This document shows positions 42,554 through 50,586 of a DNA stretch of 64,000 nt, in pieces. The stretch is taken from the NCBI GenBank assembly GCA_023460855.1, contig JAEWOS010000003.1, forward strand, positions 124,001 to 188,000, given 5' to 3'. Position 1 is the first letter of the stretch. Each line of letters opens with the position of its first letter. The position numbers and the translations under genes were made by a program. Under the pieces are notes generated by a model that did no database searches, was not told where the DNA came from, and worked only from the letters and a program-made list of their open reading frames with translations. The stretch comes from Bacteroidota bacterium (GTDB lineage Bacteria > Bacteroidota > Bacteroidia > Flavobacteriales > Weeksellaceae).

Positions 42554-43741
42554 ATGAGGTATATCCAAAGCGGTAAAATCCCGCAAAAAAGACATACAGT
42601 TTATAAATCCGAAGAAGGAAATTTTTACTACGAGCAGCTCTTCGGAACAGAAGGATTTCATGGAATTTCTTCACTGCTTTACCATATCCACAGACCAACG
42701 CAGATCAAATCGATTGGCGAACCAAAAGATGTGGCTCCTAAAATTGCTGTCGAGAAAAATGTAACTCCGAGAATGTTTAAAGGCATGGAAATTACTCCGG
42801 AAGATGATTTCCTGGACAGCCGCAAATTTCTGATGGTGAACAACGACCTGAAAATGGGACTTGCAAAACCACGAAAATCTACGGATTACTTTTACAAAAA
42901 TGCCGAGTGTGATGAAATGATTTACATTCATCAGGGAACGGGAACTTTGAAGACGTTTGTCGGCGATATCGATTTTGAATTTGGCGATTATCTGATTATT
43001 CCGCGCGGAACAATTTATCAGATCGAGTTTGCCGATGAGAACAACGTACATTTCATTCTGGAATCGCACTCTCCTATTTACACCCCAAAACGTTACCGCA
43101 ACGAATTTGGGCAGTTGCTGGAACATTCGCCGTTTTGCGAACGCGACATCATTGCTCCAAGATTTACAGAACCCATCGACGAAAAAGGAGAATTCCTGAT
43201 TAAAGTAAAAAAAGAAAACCTGATCTGGGATTTCATCTACGCAACGCATCCTTTTGACGTTGTAGGCTGGGACGGATATTTTTACCCGTACAAATTCAAT
43301 ATCAAAAATTTCGAACCGATTACCGGCCGCGTTCATTTGCCGCCACCAATCCACCAGAATTTTGAAGCGCATAATTTCGTAGTCTGCTCTTTTGTGGCCA
43401 GAATGTACGATTATCACCCGCTTGCAGTTCCGGCGCCGTACAACCATTCCAATATCGATTCTGATGAAGTGCTGTTTTACACCGAAGGGGATTTTATGAG
43501 CCGGAACCATATCGATTTAATGGATTTTACGCTGCATCCTGGCGGAATTGTGCACGGACCGCATCCGGGAGCAATGGAACGAAGTATTGGCAAGAAATTT
43601 ACTGAAGAATATGCGGTTATGGTCGATCCTTTCCGTCCTTTGAAAATCACGGAAGAAGCGCTTAAAGTGGAGGACAAATCCTACATGACTTCATGGCTGG
43701 AAAAAGAAGAGAATTATCTCGCCGACAGAAGTCAGGAATAA
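42554..43741 (+). CDS. hmgA: Homogentisate 1,2-dioxygenase
   Basis: A 395-residue cupin-fold Fe(II) dioxygenase that opens homogentisate to maleylacetoacetate in tyrosine/phenylalanine breakdown. Likely iron ligands: H298 and E305 (NHSNIDSDEVLFY) and H334 (LHPGGIVHGPHPG), with H328 beside it. The His-Glu spacing is one residue longer than in the human enzyme. Shorter than animal homologues (~445), as is common in Bacteroidetes. Its pathway partners HPPD and fumarylacetoacetase lie 3-5 kb downstream on the same strand. Confidence 0.92.
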   Translation: MRYIQSGKIPQKRHTVYKSEEGNFYYEQLFGTEGFHGISSLLYHIHRPTQIKSIGEPKDVAPKIAVEKNVTPRMFKGMEITPEDDFLDSRKFLMVNNDLKMGLAKPRKSTDYFYKNAECDEMIYIHQGTGTLKTFVGDIDFEFGDYLIIPRGTIYQIEFADENNVHFILESHSPIYTPKRYRNEFGQLLEHSPFCERDIIAPRFTEPIDEKGEFLIKVKKENLIWDFIYATHPFDVVGWDGYFYPYKFNIKNFEPITGRVHLPPPIHQNFEAHNFVVCSFVARMYDYHPLAVPAPYNHSNIDSDEVLFYTEGDFMSRNHIDLMDFTLHPGGIVHGPHPGAMERSIGKKFTEEYAVMVDPFRPLKITEEALKVEDKSYMTSWLEKEENYLADRSQE

Positions 43742-43750
43742 TAAATTGAG

Positions 43751-43780
43751 TATCCGGGAGTTATTTCCGGATATTTTTTT
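43751..43780 (+). terminator. hmgA terminator
   Basis: TATCCGG pairs with CCGGATA around a 9-base loop and is followed by TTTTTTT. It lies 9 bases after the stop and touches the end of the opposite gene. Confidence 0.75.
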
Positions 43781-44310
43781 TAGAATCTGAAAGTTCCGTA
43801 CAGATGTCCTGACAATACATTGCTGAACGAGTTGATATTGTAATTTGCCTTGACTCCAAAGCTAAATCTCGAATTAGGAAAAAAACGGAAGTTGGCGCGG
43901 AGCGGAAACGCAAGCCTGGTGATTTTGAAATCCCGCGCGTACATATCCGGATAATAATAATCGGGGTCTGTCAAATGGAAATAACCGATGCCCGCTAAAG
44001 CTTCAATCTGAAAAAAATTGGTGACCGGAAAAGGCCTTCCGTACATTGCATTGATTTCCGTAATCCCAACAGCCGAATCGCTCAACAATACGAATTCTAC
44101 ACTGTAGATGACAGAAAGTGAAAGCAAGTGTTTCTCTTTTGCTGTATGAAGTTCCAGAATTACGGATGGCCCGCTGTTTTCAGGATAATTGTATTGCGAA
44201 GGAGTGGTATGCGCTTCCCGGAATATTCCCAGACCTGCCGTAAAACTGATTTTCTGTGCATCAACTGCTGCTGCAATCAACAGTGCAGTAAGGAAAATGA
44301 TTCGTTTCAT
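43780..44310 (-). CDS. Outer-membrane beta-barrel-like protein of unknown function
   Basis: A 176-residue secreted protein: signal peptide (MKRIIFLTALLIAAAVDAQ) and alternating hydrophobic/aromatic strands (KISFTAGLGIFREAH, RANFRFFPNSRFSFGVKANYNINSF, ending YGTFRF with a terminal Phe). The C-terminal aromatic residue and strand pattern suggest a small beta-barrel in the outer membrane. No family is recognised. It is oriented against the surrounding tyrosine-catabolic genes. Start chosen at the ATG preceding the signal peptide. Confidence 0.72.
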   Translation of the reverse strand: MKRIIFLTALLIAAAVDAQKISFTAGLGIFREAHTTPSQYNYPENSGPSVILELHTAKEKHLLSLSVIYSVEFVLLSDSAVGITEINAMYGRPFPVTNFFQIEALAGIGYFHLTDPDYYYPDMYARDFKITRLAFPLRANFRFFPNSRFSFGVKANYNINSFSNVLSGHLYGTFRF

Positions 44311-44471
44311 GTTTCTAGTTTTAATCAAATGTAGAAATTTATTTATTACATAATATTTTATGTTCTAATTCTTTTCTAAAAAATTTCACAAAAATTTAAC
44401 GCAGTTGTGATAAGTCTCATTTTTTCCCGCCACAGAATTTTCCTACTTTTAGGTTTGTTTAATTACTAAAT

Positions 44472-45758
44472 ATGGATAAATACGTAAGTATAGAGGAAGC
44501 AGTTGCTGAAATCAAAAGCGGCGACCGCATTTTCGGGCACGGAAGTGCTTGTACCCCCAATTTTTTTTATGATGAACTTGCAAAGCATTCGCACCGGCTG
44601 AAAAGAGTGGAACTCGTTTCCATCACGCAGCAGGGAAATGTGGAAATAGCCAAAGAACAGTATAAAGACAGCTTCTTTATCAATTCGTTATTCACTTCAA
44701 CACCGGTGCGTGCAGCGGTAAACAGCGAGCGCGGAGATTTCGTACCCATTTTCCTGAGTGAAATCCCGATTCTTTTTAAAAACGGGCATCTTCCACTCGA
44801 TGTTGCAGTGGTTACCGTAACACCGCCGGATCAGCACGGTTACTGTTCGCTCGGAACTTCGGTGGACGTTGCGAGAGCTGCAGTTGATTCGGCAAAAAAA
44901 ATCATTGCTATTGTAAATCCGAAATTGCCGAGAACACACGGCGATTCGATGGTGCATATTCAGCGGATTGACAAGATGGTAATGAATGAAGAAGAACTGA
45001 TGACCCTGGATTACGGTGCAAAAGTCGGCGATATAGAAATGGAAATCGGCAAAAATGTAGCGGAACTTATTGATGACAAAGCTACACTTCAGATGGGAAT
45101 AGGAACCATTCCTGATGCCGTGCTGAAATGCCTTGGCAACCATAAAGATCTCGGAATTCATACGGAAATGCTCAGCGACGGTGTGATCGATCTGATTTTA
45201 AAAGACGTCGTTAACAACAAACATAAAGGAACACACAGAAACAGAACTATTACCAGTTTCTGCTTCGGCACAAAAAAGCTGTATGATTTTGTAGATGATA
45301 ATCCTTCCATTGCCTTCATGGACGTGGAACATGTGAATTTTCCGATCGTCATTATGAAGAACAAAAGAATGCACGCGATTAATTCGGCTATAGAAATTGA
45401 CATTACCGGACAGGTTTGTGCAGATTCCATCGGTACATTCCAGTTTTCGGGAATTGGCGGACAAATGGATTTCATGAGAGGTGCAGCATTGTCTGAAGGC
45501 GGAAAACCGATTATGGCAATCTCTTCCAGAACCAACAAAGGAATTCCGAGGATTGTTCCTTTCCTGAAACAGGGAGCCGGAGTTGTAACCACCAGAGGTC
45601 ACATCCATTATGTGTGTACAGAGTACGGAACGGCATATCTGTACGGAAAAAGCTTAAGACAAAGAGCCAAAGCACTCATCGAAATCGCGCATCCTGATGA
45701 TCGTGAAATGCTTAGCGAAGCGGCTTTCGACAGATTTAGAGTGGAGATCGATTACTAA
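44472..45758 (+). CDS. Acetyl-CoA hydrolase/transferase family CoA-transferase
   Basis: A 428-residue class I CoA-transferase of the acetyl-CoA hydrolase/4-hydroxybutyrate CoA-transferase group. Conserved segments: GDRIFGHGSACTPNF, VTPPDQHGYCSLGTSVD, GIGTIPDAVL with the downstream HTEMLSDG, and SGIGGQMDFMRGAALSEGG. It transfers CoA between short acyl groups. Its position between hmgA and HPPD allows a role with the acetoacetate or succinate/fumarate products of tyrosine breakdown, but this is inference. A strong terminator follows about 100 bases after the stop. Confidence 0.87.
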   Translation: MDKYVSIEEAVAEIKSGDRIFGHGSACTPNFFYDELAKHSHRLKRVELVSITQQGNVEIAKEQYKDSFFINSLFTSTPVRAAVNSERGDFVPIFLSEIPILFKNGHLPLDVAVVTVTPPDQHGYCSLGTSVDVARAAVDSAKKIIAIVNPKLPRTHGDSMVHIQRIDKMVMNEEELMTLDYGAKVGDIEMEIGKNVAELIDDKATLQMGIGTIPDAVLKCLGNHKDLGIHTEMLSDGVIDLILKDVVNNKHKGTHRNRTITSFCFGTKKLYDFVDDNPSIAFMDVEHVNFPIVIMKNKRMHAINSAIEIDITGQVCADSIGTFQFSGIGGQMDFMRGAALSEGGKPIMAISSRTNKGIPRIVPFLKQGAGVVTTRGHIHYVCTEYGTAYLYGKSLRQRAKALIEIAHPDDREMLSEAAFDRFRVEIDY

Positions 45759-45856
45759 ACCAAATTATTTTTATTTGATGTAATTATTTAAATAACAATT
45801 TTTAATTGCCTCTAAATTAAATTAATAGTATATTTTATTTACCATTTTACTTTAAT

Positions 45857-45886
45857 AACCGGAGCGGTTTCACCGTTCCGGTTTTT
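45857..45886 (+). terminator. Terminator of CoA-transferase gene
   Basis: AACCGGAGCGGT pairs with ACCGTTCCGGTT (one mismatch) around a 3-base loop, followed by TTTT. The flanking sequence is very A/T-rich without other signals. Confidence 0.8.
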
Positions 45887-45969
45887 TGTTCAAAAATTTT
45901 TTCATTGCGATATTAAATTAATTCATACCTTAGATTATGCATTGCATATTAATTTAAAATTTTAGAACG

Positions 45970-46380
45970 ATGAAAAATTTCTTAATGACAATAATCTTCC
46001 TGTTGATTCCGGTTGCAGGATTTGCCCAGCAGACACATACAGAAACACGGACTCCGGAACAGTACCTGAAGAGATCAAAAGTTCAGAAGGTTTTAGGAAC
46101 CGTAGTACTCACAACCGGTGCGGCTTCCACAATTCTGGGAACAGCGCTGATCATCGAGGACAATCGGGAACGGGATGAATTTCTCGACGGCATCGGAAGA
46201 GAAGCAGGCACAGGTTTCGTAATTGCAGGAATCCTTGTCGCGGGCTCTTCATATTTCCTCTACAAAGCTTCGAAGAAAAACAGAGCTAAATACGAAGGTT
46301 TAAAGCCTGCTGTGGGAATCATCAATAATCCTGCAACCAGGCAGTCGACATCGACAGTCGGAATCGCCGTTAATTTCTGA
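45970..46380 (+). CDS. Small secreted/membrane protein of unknown function
   Basis: A 136-residue protein with a signal peptide (MKNFLMTIIFLLIPVAGFAQQ), a basic amphipathic stretch (TPEQYLKRSKVQKVL) and two hydrophobic Gly/Ala-rich segments (GTVVLTTGAASTILGTALII and GFVIAGILVAGSSYFLY), ending in a basic tail and a hydrophobic strand (TVGIAVNF). This plan is common among unannotated Bacteroidetes envelope proteins. No function is assigned. It stands alone between terminator and HPPD. Confidence 0.72.
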   Translation: MKNFLMTIIFLLIPVAGFAQQTHTETRTPEQYLKRSKVQKVLGTVVLTTGAASTILGTALIIEDNRERDEFLDGIGREAGTGFVIAGILVAGSSYFLYKASKKNRAKYEGLKPAVGIINNPATRQSTSTVGIAVNF

Positions 46381-46491
46381 ATTCAACCTAATGCTGAACT
46401 GTTTCCGGCTCGTATTCGCAGTGAATGCTGGCACTTTTCTGAGCAAATTTTCGTAACTTGCATTGCATAAAATTTAAAACAGAAAAGTAAA

Positions 46492-47622
46492 ATGTCAACA
46501 CTAACATTTGCTGAGAAAATAGCTCAGGCTGAGAATTTTCTTCCGATAAACGGAACGGATCATATTGAATTTTACGTAGGTAATGCAAAGCAGGCTGCGC
46601 ATTTCTACAAAACCGCATTCGGATTTCAGAGCGTTGCGTATGCAGGGCCGGAAACCGGAGTACGTGACCGCGCATCATATGTTCTTCAACAGGGAAAAAT
46701 CAGACTGGTTCTTACAACCGGACTGAAATCGGATTCCCCAATCAACGAACATGTAAGAAAGCACGGTGACGGTGTAAAAATTCTGGCACTTTGGGTGGAC
46801 GATGCTTATCAGGCATTTGAAGAAACAACCAAAAGAGGAGGAAAACCTTACATGGAACCGAAAACAATCACTGATGAATTCGGGGAAGTGAGAATGTCCG
46901 GAATTTATACTTACGGTGAAACCGTCCACCTTTTTGTAGAAAGAAAAAACTACAGCGGACCGTTCATGCCGGGCTACGAAAAATGGGACAGCGATTACAA
47001 TCCTGAAGATGTGGGACTGCTTTATGTAGACCACTGCGTTGGAAACGTAGGCTGGGACAGAATGCTGCCTGTAGTGAAGTGGTATGAAGATGTAATGGGA
47101 TTTGTAAACATCCTTAGTTTTGACGATAAGCAGATTAACACAGAATATTCTGCACTGATGTCCAAAGTGATGAGTAACGGTAACGGATACGCTAAGTTCC
47201 CGATTAACGAGCCGGCAGAAGGAAAGAAAAAATCACAGGTGGAAGAATATCTGGATTTCTATGAAGATGAAGGAGTTCAGCACATTGCAGTTGCAACCAA
47301 AGATATCATTCATACGGTAACAGAGCTTAAGAGAAGAGGTGTAGAATTCCTTTCAGCACCCCCGGAAGCTTACTATGAAATGGTACCGGACAGAGTGGGC
47401 CACATTGATGAAGATATCAGGAAACTGCAGGATTTAGGTATTCTTGTGGATCACGACGAAGAAGGATATTTACTTCAGATTTTCACGAAACCTGTGGAAG
47501 ACAGACCTACCCTGTTCTTCGAAATTATTGAAAGACACGGAGCGCAGAGTTTTGGCGCCGGAAATTTCAAGGCACTTTTTGAAGCTCTTGAAAGAGAACA
47601 GGACAGACGCGGTAACCTTTAA
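46492..47622 (+). CDS. hppD: 4-hydroxyphenylpyruvate dioxygenase
   Basis: A 376-residue Fe(II) oxygenase converting 4-hydroxyphenylpyruvate to homogentisate, the step before hmgA. Two vicinal-oxygen-chelate domains; the predicted iron triad is H181 (YVDHCVGNVGW), H264 (GVQHIAVATKDI) and E344 (FFEIIERHG). The N-terminal domain begins HIEFYVGNAKQAAHFY. Same strand as fumarylacetoacetase, with one small gene between. Confidence 0.96.
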   Translation: MSTLTFAEKIAQAENFLPINGTDHIEFYVGNAKQAAHFYKTAFGFQSVAYAGPETGVRDRASYVLQQGKIRLVLTTGLKSDSPINEHVRKHGDGVKILALWVDDAYQAFEETTKRGGKPYMEPKTITDEFGEVRMSGIYTYGETVHLFVERKNYSGPFMPGYEKWDSDYNPEDVGLLYVDHCVGNVGWDRMLPVVKWYEDVMGFVNILSFDDKQINTEYSALMSKVMSNGNGYAKFPINEPAEGKKKSQVEEYLDFYEDEGVQHIAVATKDIIHTVTELKRRGVEFLSAPPEAYYEMVPDRVGHIDEDIRKLQDLGILVDHDEEGYLLQIFTKPVEDRPTLFFEIIERHGAQSFGAGNFKALFEALEREQDRRGNL

Positions 47623-47700
47623 TAAAGGCCGATATATTCTGAATTACTTATTTTTGGACTGGTATTTGAGTATGCCAGTCCAAATTATTTTAAAAACAAG

Positions 47701-48165
47701 ATGATGAAAAATTTATTCACCGGAATGCTGCTGATTTTCTTCGGTTTCGCAGCAAACGCCCAGTATGCAAAAGCTGAGGCTATCCTGAAAAGACTCGAGG
47801 AAAGAAAAGGGATCAACCAGAATCTGGAAGCCCTGAACATCGATAATAAGAAATTTGTTCTCATTAAAGAGTTCGACGATCATACCGAAAGAATGATTAT
47901 TTCTCTAAACGGAAAAGCATTGACGTACATTGAACTTTTCGATGACAAGGCGACGGGCGAAACTTCATCGAATGTATTTTCAGGGGATGTAGTGCGCACC
48001 AGAAAAAATATGATTTCCATGCGTGCCGACAAACTGGAAGGAGAAAAAATTGCACTGCCAATTGCTAAAACCTTCCTGCTCACCAAACAGGATGACATCA
48101 TTTATCTGGTGGACGTAAACTCCCGAGAAAGGTGGATTGACGAAACCGCTTTCGGAATGAAGTAA
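47701..48165 (+). CDS. Secreted protein of unknown function within tyrosine-catabolic cluster
   Basis: A 154-residue protein with signal peptide (MMKNLFTGMLLIFFGFAANAQ, two adjacent ATGs possible). The mature part starts with a helix (AKAEAILKRLEERKGINQNL) and continues with mixed strands (KFVLIKEFDDHTERMIISLNGKALTYIELFDD). No family is recognised. It lies 78 bases after hppD and before a terminator, so it is probably expressed with hppD. A pathway role is not evident for an exported protein. Confidence 0.72.
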   Translation: MMKNLFTGMLLIFFGFAANAQYAKAEAILKRLEERKGINQNLEALNIDNKKFVLIKEFDDHTERMIISLNGKALTYIELFDDKATGETSSNVFSGDVVRTRKNMISMRADKLEGEKIALPIAKTFLLTKQDDIIYLVDVNSRERWIDETAFGMK

Positions 48166-48210
48166 ATGAAGCAACCGATATAAAAATCCAGTGTAATATC
48201 ACAAGTAAAC

Positions 48211-48237
48211 AGGCCCGTATTCCGGGCTTTTTTTGTT
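48211..48237 (+). terminator. Terminator after the hppD unit
   Basis: GCCCG pairs with CGGGC around a short loop, followed by seven T. It separates hppD and the small secreted protein from fahA. Confidence 0.75.
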
Positions 48238-48317
48238 AAATTTAGGCTCGGTTTTTTCCGTTCAGCAGAGCGGTTTACAAACACCATTTTAATCAATTAA
48301 AATAAGATAAAAATTTT

Positions 48318-49565
48318 ATGAAATCTTTTGTAACCTACAGTCCGGAGTCAGATTTTTCAATTCATAATATTCCGTTCGGAATTGCAGTTTTCAACAAAGA
48401 ATATATTGCCTGTGCCACAAGAATTGGCGATGTGGTAGTAGATCTTGCAACGCTGTACGATTTTGGATATCTCGATGATGTAGAAGGCCTGAATGATAAT
48501 GTTTTTGAAGCATACACGCTGAACGAATTCATCGAACTCGGAAAACCTGTTACCAGTGCGGTGCGCCTCAAAATTCAGGAATTGCTGCTGGAGGATTCAC
48601 GCCTTGCCAATGACGAAAAAACCATTGAAGAATGTTTCTACCAGATCGATGAAGTAAATATGCTGATGCCGGTTCATGTACCGAATTATACCGATTTTTA
48701 TTCGAGTATAGAACATGCGACAAACGTTGGAAAAATGTTCAGAGATCCAGCAAATGCACTTTTGCCAAACTGGAAACATCTTCCTGTAGGTTATCACGGA
48801 AGAGCGTCATCAATTGTAGTCTCAGGAAGCGAGATTCACCGCCCGAAAGGACAAATGAAACCGGCAGATGCCGACAAGCCGCATTTCGGCCCGTGCAAGC
48901 AACTGGATTTTGAACTTGAGATGGCCTTCATCGTGAACCGTAACACAGAAATGGGCGAAAGCATCTCCACTGCGGAAGCGGAAGATGCTATTTTCGGAAT
49001 GGTCATCTTTAACGACTGGTCTGCACGAGATATTCAAAGCTGGGAATACGTTCCGCTGGGACCTTTCCTTGCCAAAAATTTCGGCAGCTCGGTTTCACCA
49101 TGGGTTGTGACGCTGGAAGCTCTTGAACCGTTCCGCACTGCTTCTCCTACGCAGGAGCCACAAGTTCTGAAATACCTGCAGTTCGAAGGCGATAAAAATT
49201 ACGACATTAACCTGGAAGTTTATCTGCAGCCTGAAAACGGAACCGCAGAAAAAATATGCAGCTCCAATTACAAATTCATGTACTGGAATATGACCCAACA
49301 ACTTGCGCATCACACTGTAAACGGCTGTAATATTGAAGTTGGAGATATGTATGCTTCCGGAACGATTTCCGGTAGCGAACACAATTCATTTGGATCAATG
49401 CTGGAACTCACATGGCGCGGACAGAACCCAATAACAATTTCCGACGGAACCGAGCGTAAATTCATCGAAGATAACGACACGGTAATCATGAAAGGCTATG
49501 CAGAAAAAGACGGAAAACGCGTAGGTTTTGGTGAAGTGGCGGGGAAAATTCTGCCGGCGAAGTAA
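48318..49565 (+). CDS. fahA: Fumarylacetoacetase
   Basis: A 415-residue fumarylacetoacetate hydrolase, the last step of tyrosine degradation (fumarate plus acetoacetate). Family segments: SFVTYSPESDFSIHNIPFG-type N-terminus, DFYSSIEHATNVG (metal and catalytic region), GYHGRASSIV, QLDFELEMAFIV, FNDWSARDIQSWEYVPLGPF and GTISGSEHNSFGSMLEL. No maleylacetoacetate isomerase gene is seen nearby. Its stop is followed within 5 bases by the repeat region that precedes the GxxExxY gene. Confidence 0.96.
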   Translation: MKSFVTYSPESDFSIHNIPFGIAVFNKEYIACATRIGDVVVDLATLYDFGYLDDVEGLNDNVFEAYTLNEFIELGKPVTSAVRLKIQELLLEDSRLANDEKTIEECFYQIDEVNMLMPVHVPNYTDFYSSIEHATNVGKMFRDPANALLPNWKHLPVGYHGRASSIVVSGSEIHRPKGQMKPADADKPHFGPCKQLDFELEMAFIVNRNTEMGESISTAEAEDAIFGMVIFNDWSARDIQSWEYVPLGPFLAKNFGSSVSPWVVTLEALEPFRTASPTQEPQVLKYLQFEGDKNYDINLEVYLQPENGTAEKICSSNYKFMYWNMTQQLAHHTVNGCNIEVGDMYASGTISGSEHNSFGSMLELTWRGQNPITISDGTERKFIEDNDTVIMKGYAEKDGKRVGFGEVAGKILPAK

Positions 49566-49570
49566 TTAAC

Positions 49571-49724
49571 CTTTAAGTGTCGGAATTGACAGCCAGGTTT
49601 GATTTTAACACGTAAGGCACGTAAGTTTTTTTAAATAAAGCATGGGAAAGTGCACAGAAGGAAAAAATCGAAAGATTTTTTAAAACTTAAGTGGACTTAT
49701 ACACTCTGAAAAATTCTTAATTGA
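49571..49724 (+). repeat. Repeat unit 1
   Basis: 154 bases. Contains the core, then AATAAAGCATGGGAA, an A-rich GCACAGAAG segment, and ACTTAAGTGGACTTATACAC. Confidence 0.85.
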
Positions 49725-49872
49725 CCTTAAGTGTTGAATTTGACTTTGAAGATTTTATTTAAACACGTAAGGCACGTAAGTTTGAGAAAAATTTGATTAC
49801 AGAAAAAGTGCGCCTAAGTTAAATCTAACGATTGAGAAGGTCAAGTGGACTTTGTAATTTATTCTAAATTAT
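49725..49872 (+). repeat. Repeat unit 2 (diverged)
   Basis: 148 bases. Keeps the opening CCTTAAGTGT, the exact core and CAAGTGGACTT, but the AATAAAGCATGGG segment is lost or scrambled. Confidence 0.8.
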
Positions 49873-50026
49873 CTTTAAGTGTCGAAATTAACAGACAGGT
49901 TAGTTTTTATCACGTAAGGCACGTAAGTTTTTTGAAATAAAGCATGGGAATGTACACAGAAGTAAAAAATCGGAAGATTTTTTTGAACTTAAGTGGACTT
50001 ATACACTTTGATTAAATCTTAATTGA
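49873..50026 (+). repeat. Repeat unit 3
   Basis: 154 bases, the same length as unit 1 and closely similar through the core, AATAAAGCATGGGAA, ACACAGAAG and ACTTAAGTGGACTTATACAC. Confidence 0.85.
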
Positions 50027-50100
50027 TCTTAAGTGTCAATTGACAGACAAGTTTGTCTTTTAACACGTAAGGCACGTAAGTTTTTTGAATATTGAGTTTG
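50027..50100 (+). repeat. Repeat unit 4 (truncated)
   Basis: The first half of a unit: TCTTAAGTGTC, ACAGACAAG and the exact core. Similarity fades after the T-run that follows the core, about 55 bases before the GxxExxY start codon. Confidence 0.8.
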
Positions 50101-50155
50101 ACAAGTGCAAAAACATTATTAGACTGATTTGTTTTAACGCGGAAGATTTTGTTCT

Positions 50156-50572
50156 ATGAGCATAACCCAAAAATATGTTAACGATCTTAGCTACAGAATT
50201 GTTGGGGCCTGCATTGAAGTTCACAAATTTGCGGGACCGGGATTGTATGAAGATGTTTACCACAAATGTCTTGAAAAAGAATTCAAACTTCGTGGACTTG
50301 AATTCGCATCAGAATTGCATATTCCATTTTCCTACAAAGGTGAAGTCATTGACTGCAAAATGAAATGCGATTTTCTCATTGAAAATTTAATCGTGCTGGA
50401 AATTAAGTCAGTCGCCGAAATTCATCCGGTGCATCAGGCACAAACTATCAATTATATGAATCTGCTTAATGTTCCAAGAGCACTGTTGATTAATTTTAAC
50501 GTAACCAATATATATCACGAAGGTTATGAATCCTTCGCCGGTAAAAATTTTCAGACTTTACCGGTGGCTTAA
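50156..50572 (+). CDS. GxxExxY family protein (PD-(D/E)XK_3-like)
   Basis: A 138-residue protein with the name-giving motif GLYEDVY (in HKFAGPGLYEDVYHKCL), the following LEKEFKLRGLEFASELHIPFSYKG, and a nuclease-like core KCDFLIENLIVLEIKSV then HQAQTINYMNLL, resembling the D...(E)xK plus Q signature of the PD-(D/E)XK superfamily. Biochemical function is not established for the family; members are scattered, often in several copies per genome. It lies between fahA and the flavin reductase and directly behind the tandem repeats, which suggests it arrived as a small unit with them. Confidence 0.88.
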   Translation: MSITQKYVNDLSYRIVGACIEVHKFAGPGLYEDVYHKCLEKEFKLRGLEFASELHIPFSYKGEVIDCKMKCDFLIENLIVLEIKSVAEIHPVHQAQTINYMNLLNVPRALLINFNVTNIYHEGYESFAGKNFQTLPVA

Positions 50573-50586
50573 TACGATTATCATTT

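Larger units (their letters stand above)
49571..50100 (+). repeat. Four tandem ~150-bp degenerate repeats upstream of GxxExxY gene
   Basis: A 590-base gene-free stretch between fahA and the GxxExxY gene is almost filled by four head-to-tail copies of one unit. Each begins (C/T)CTTAAGTG or CTTTAAGTG and carries the exact 17-base core CACGTAAGGCACGTAAG, at 49609, 49764, 49911 and 50064 (spacing 155, 147, 153). The core is itself a 9-base tandem, CACGTAAG twice. Copies 1 and 3 are most alike; copy 2 is diverged; copy 4 is cut short. No coding frame or CRISPR-like spacing is present. Confidence 0.9.

Noticed and set aside
42671..43510. Long open frame antisense to hmgA (279 codons)
   Set aside because: Lies wholly within hmgA on the other strand; composition is that of a shadow and no motifs are seen.
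49571..50100. Repeat array as a CRISPR array
   Set aside because: The repeated unit is ~150 bases and repeats as a whole; there are no short identical repeats separated by unique equal-length spacers, and no cas genes nearby.
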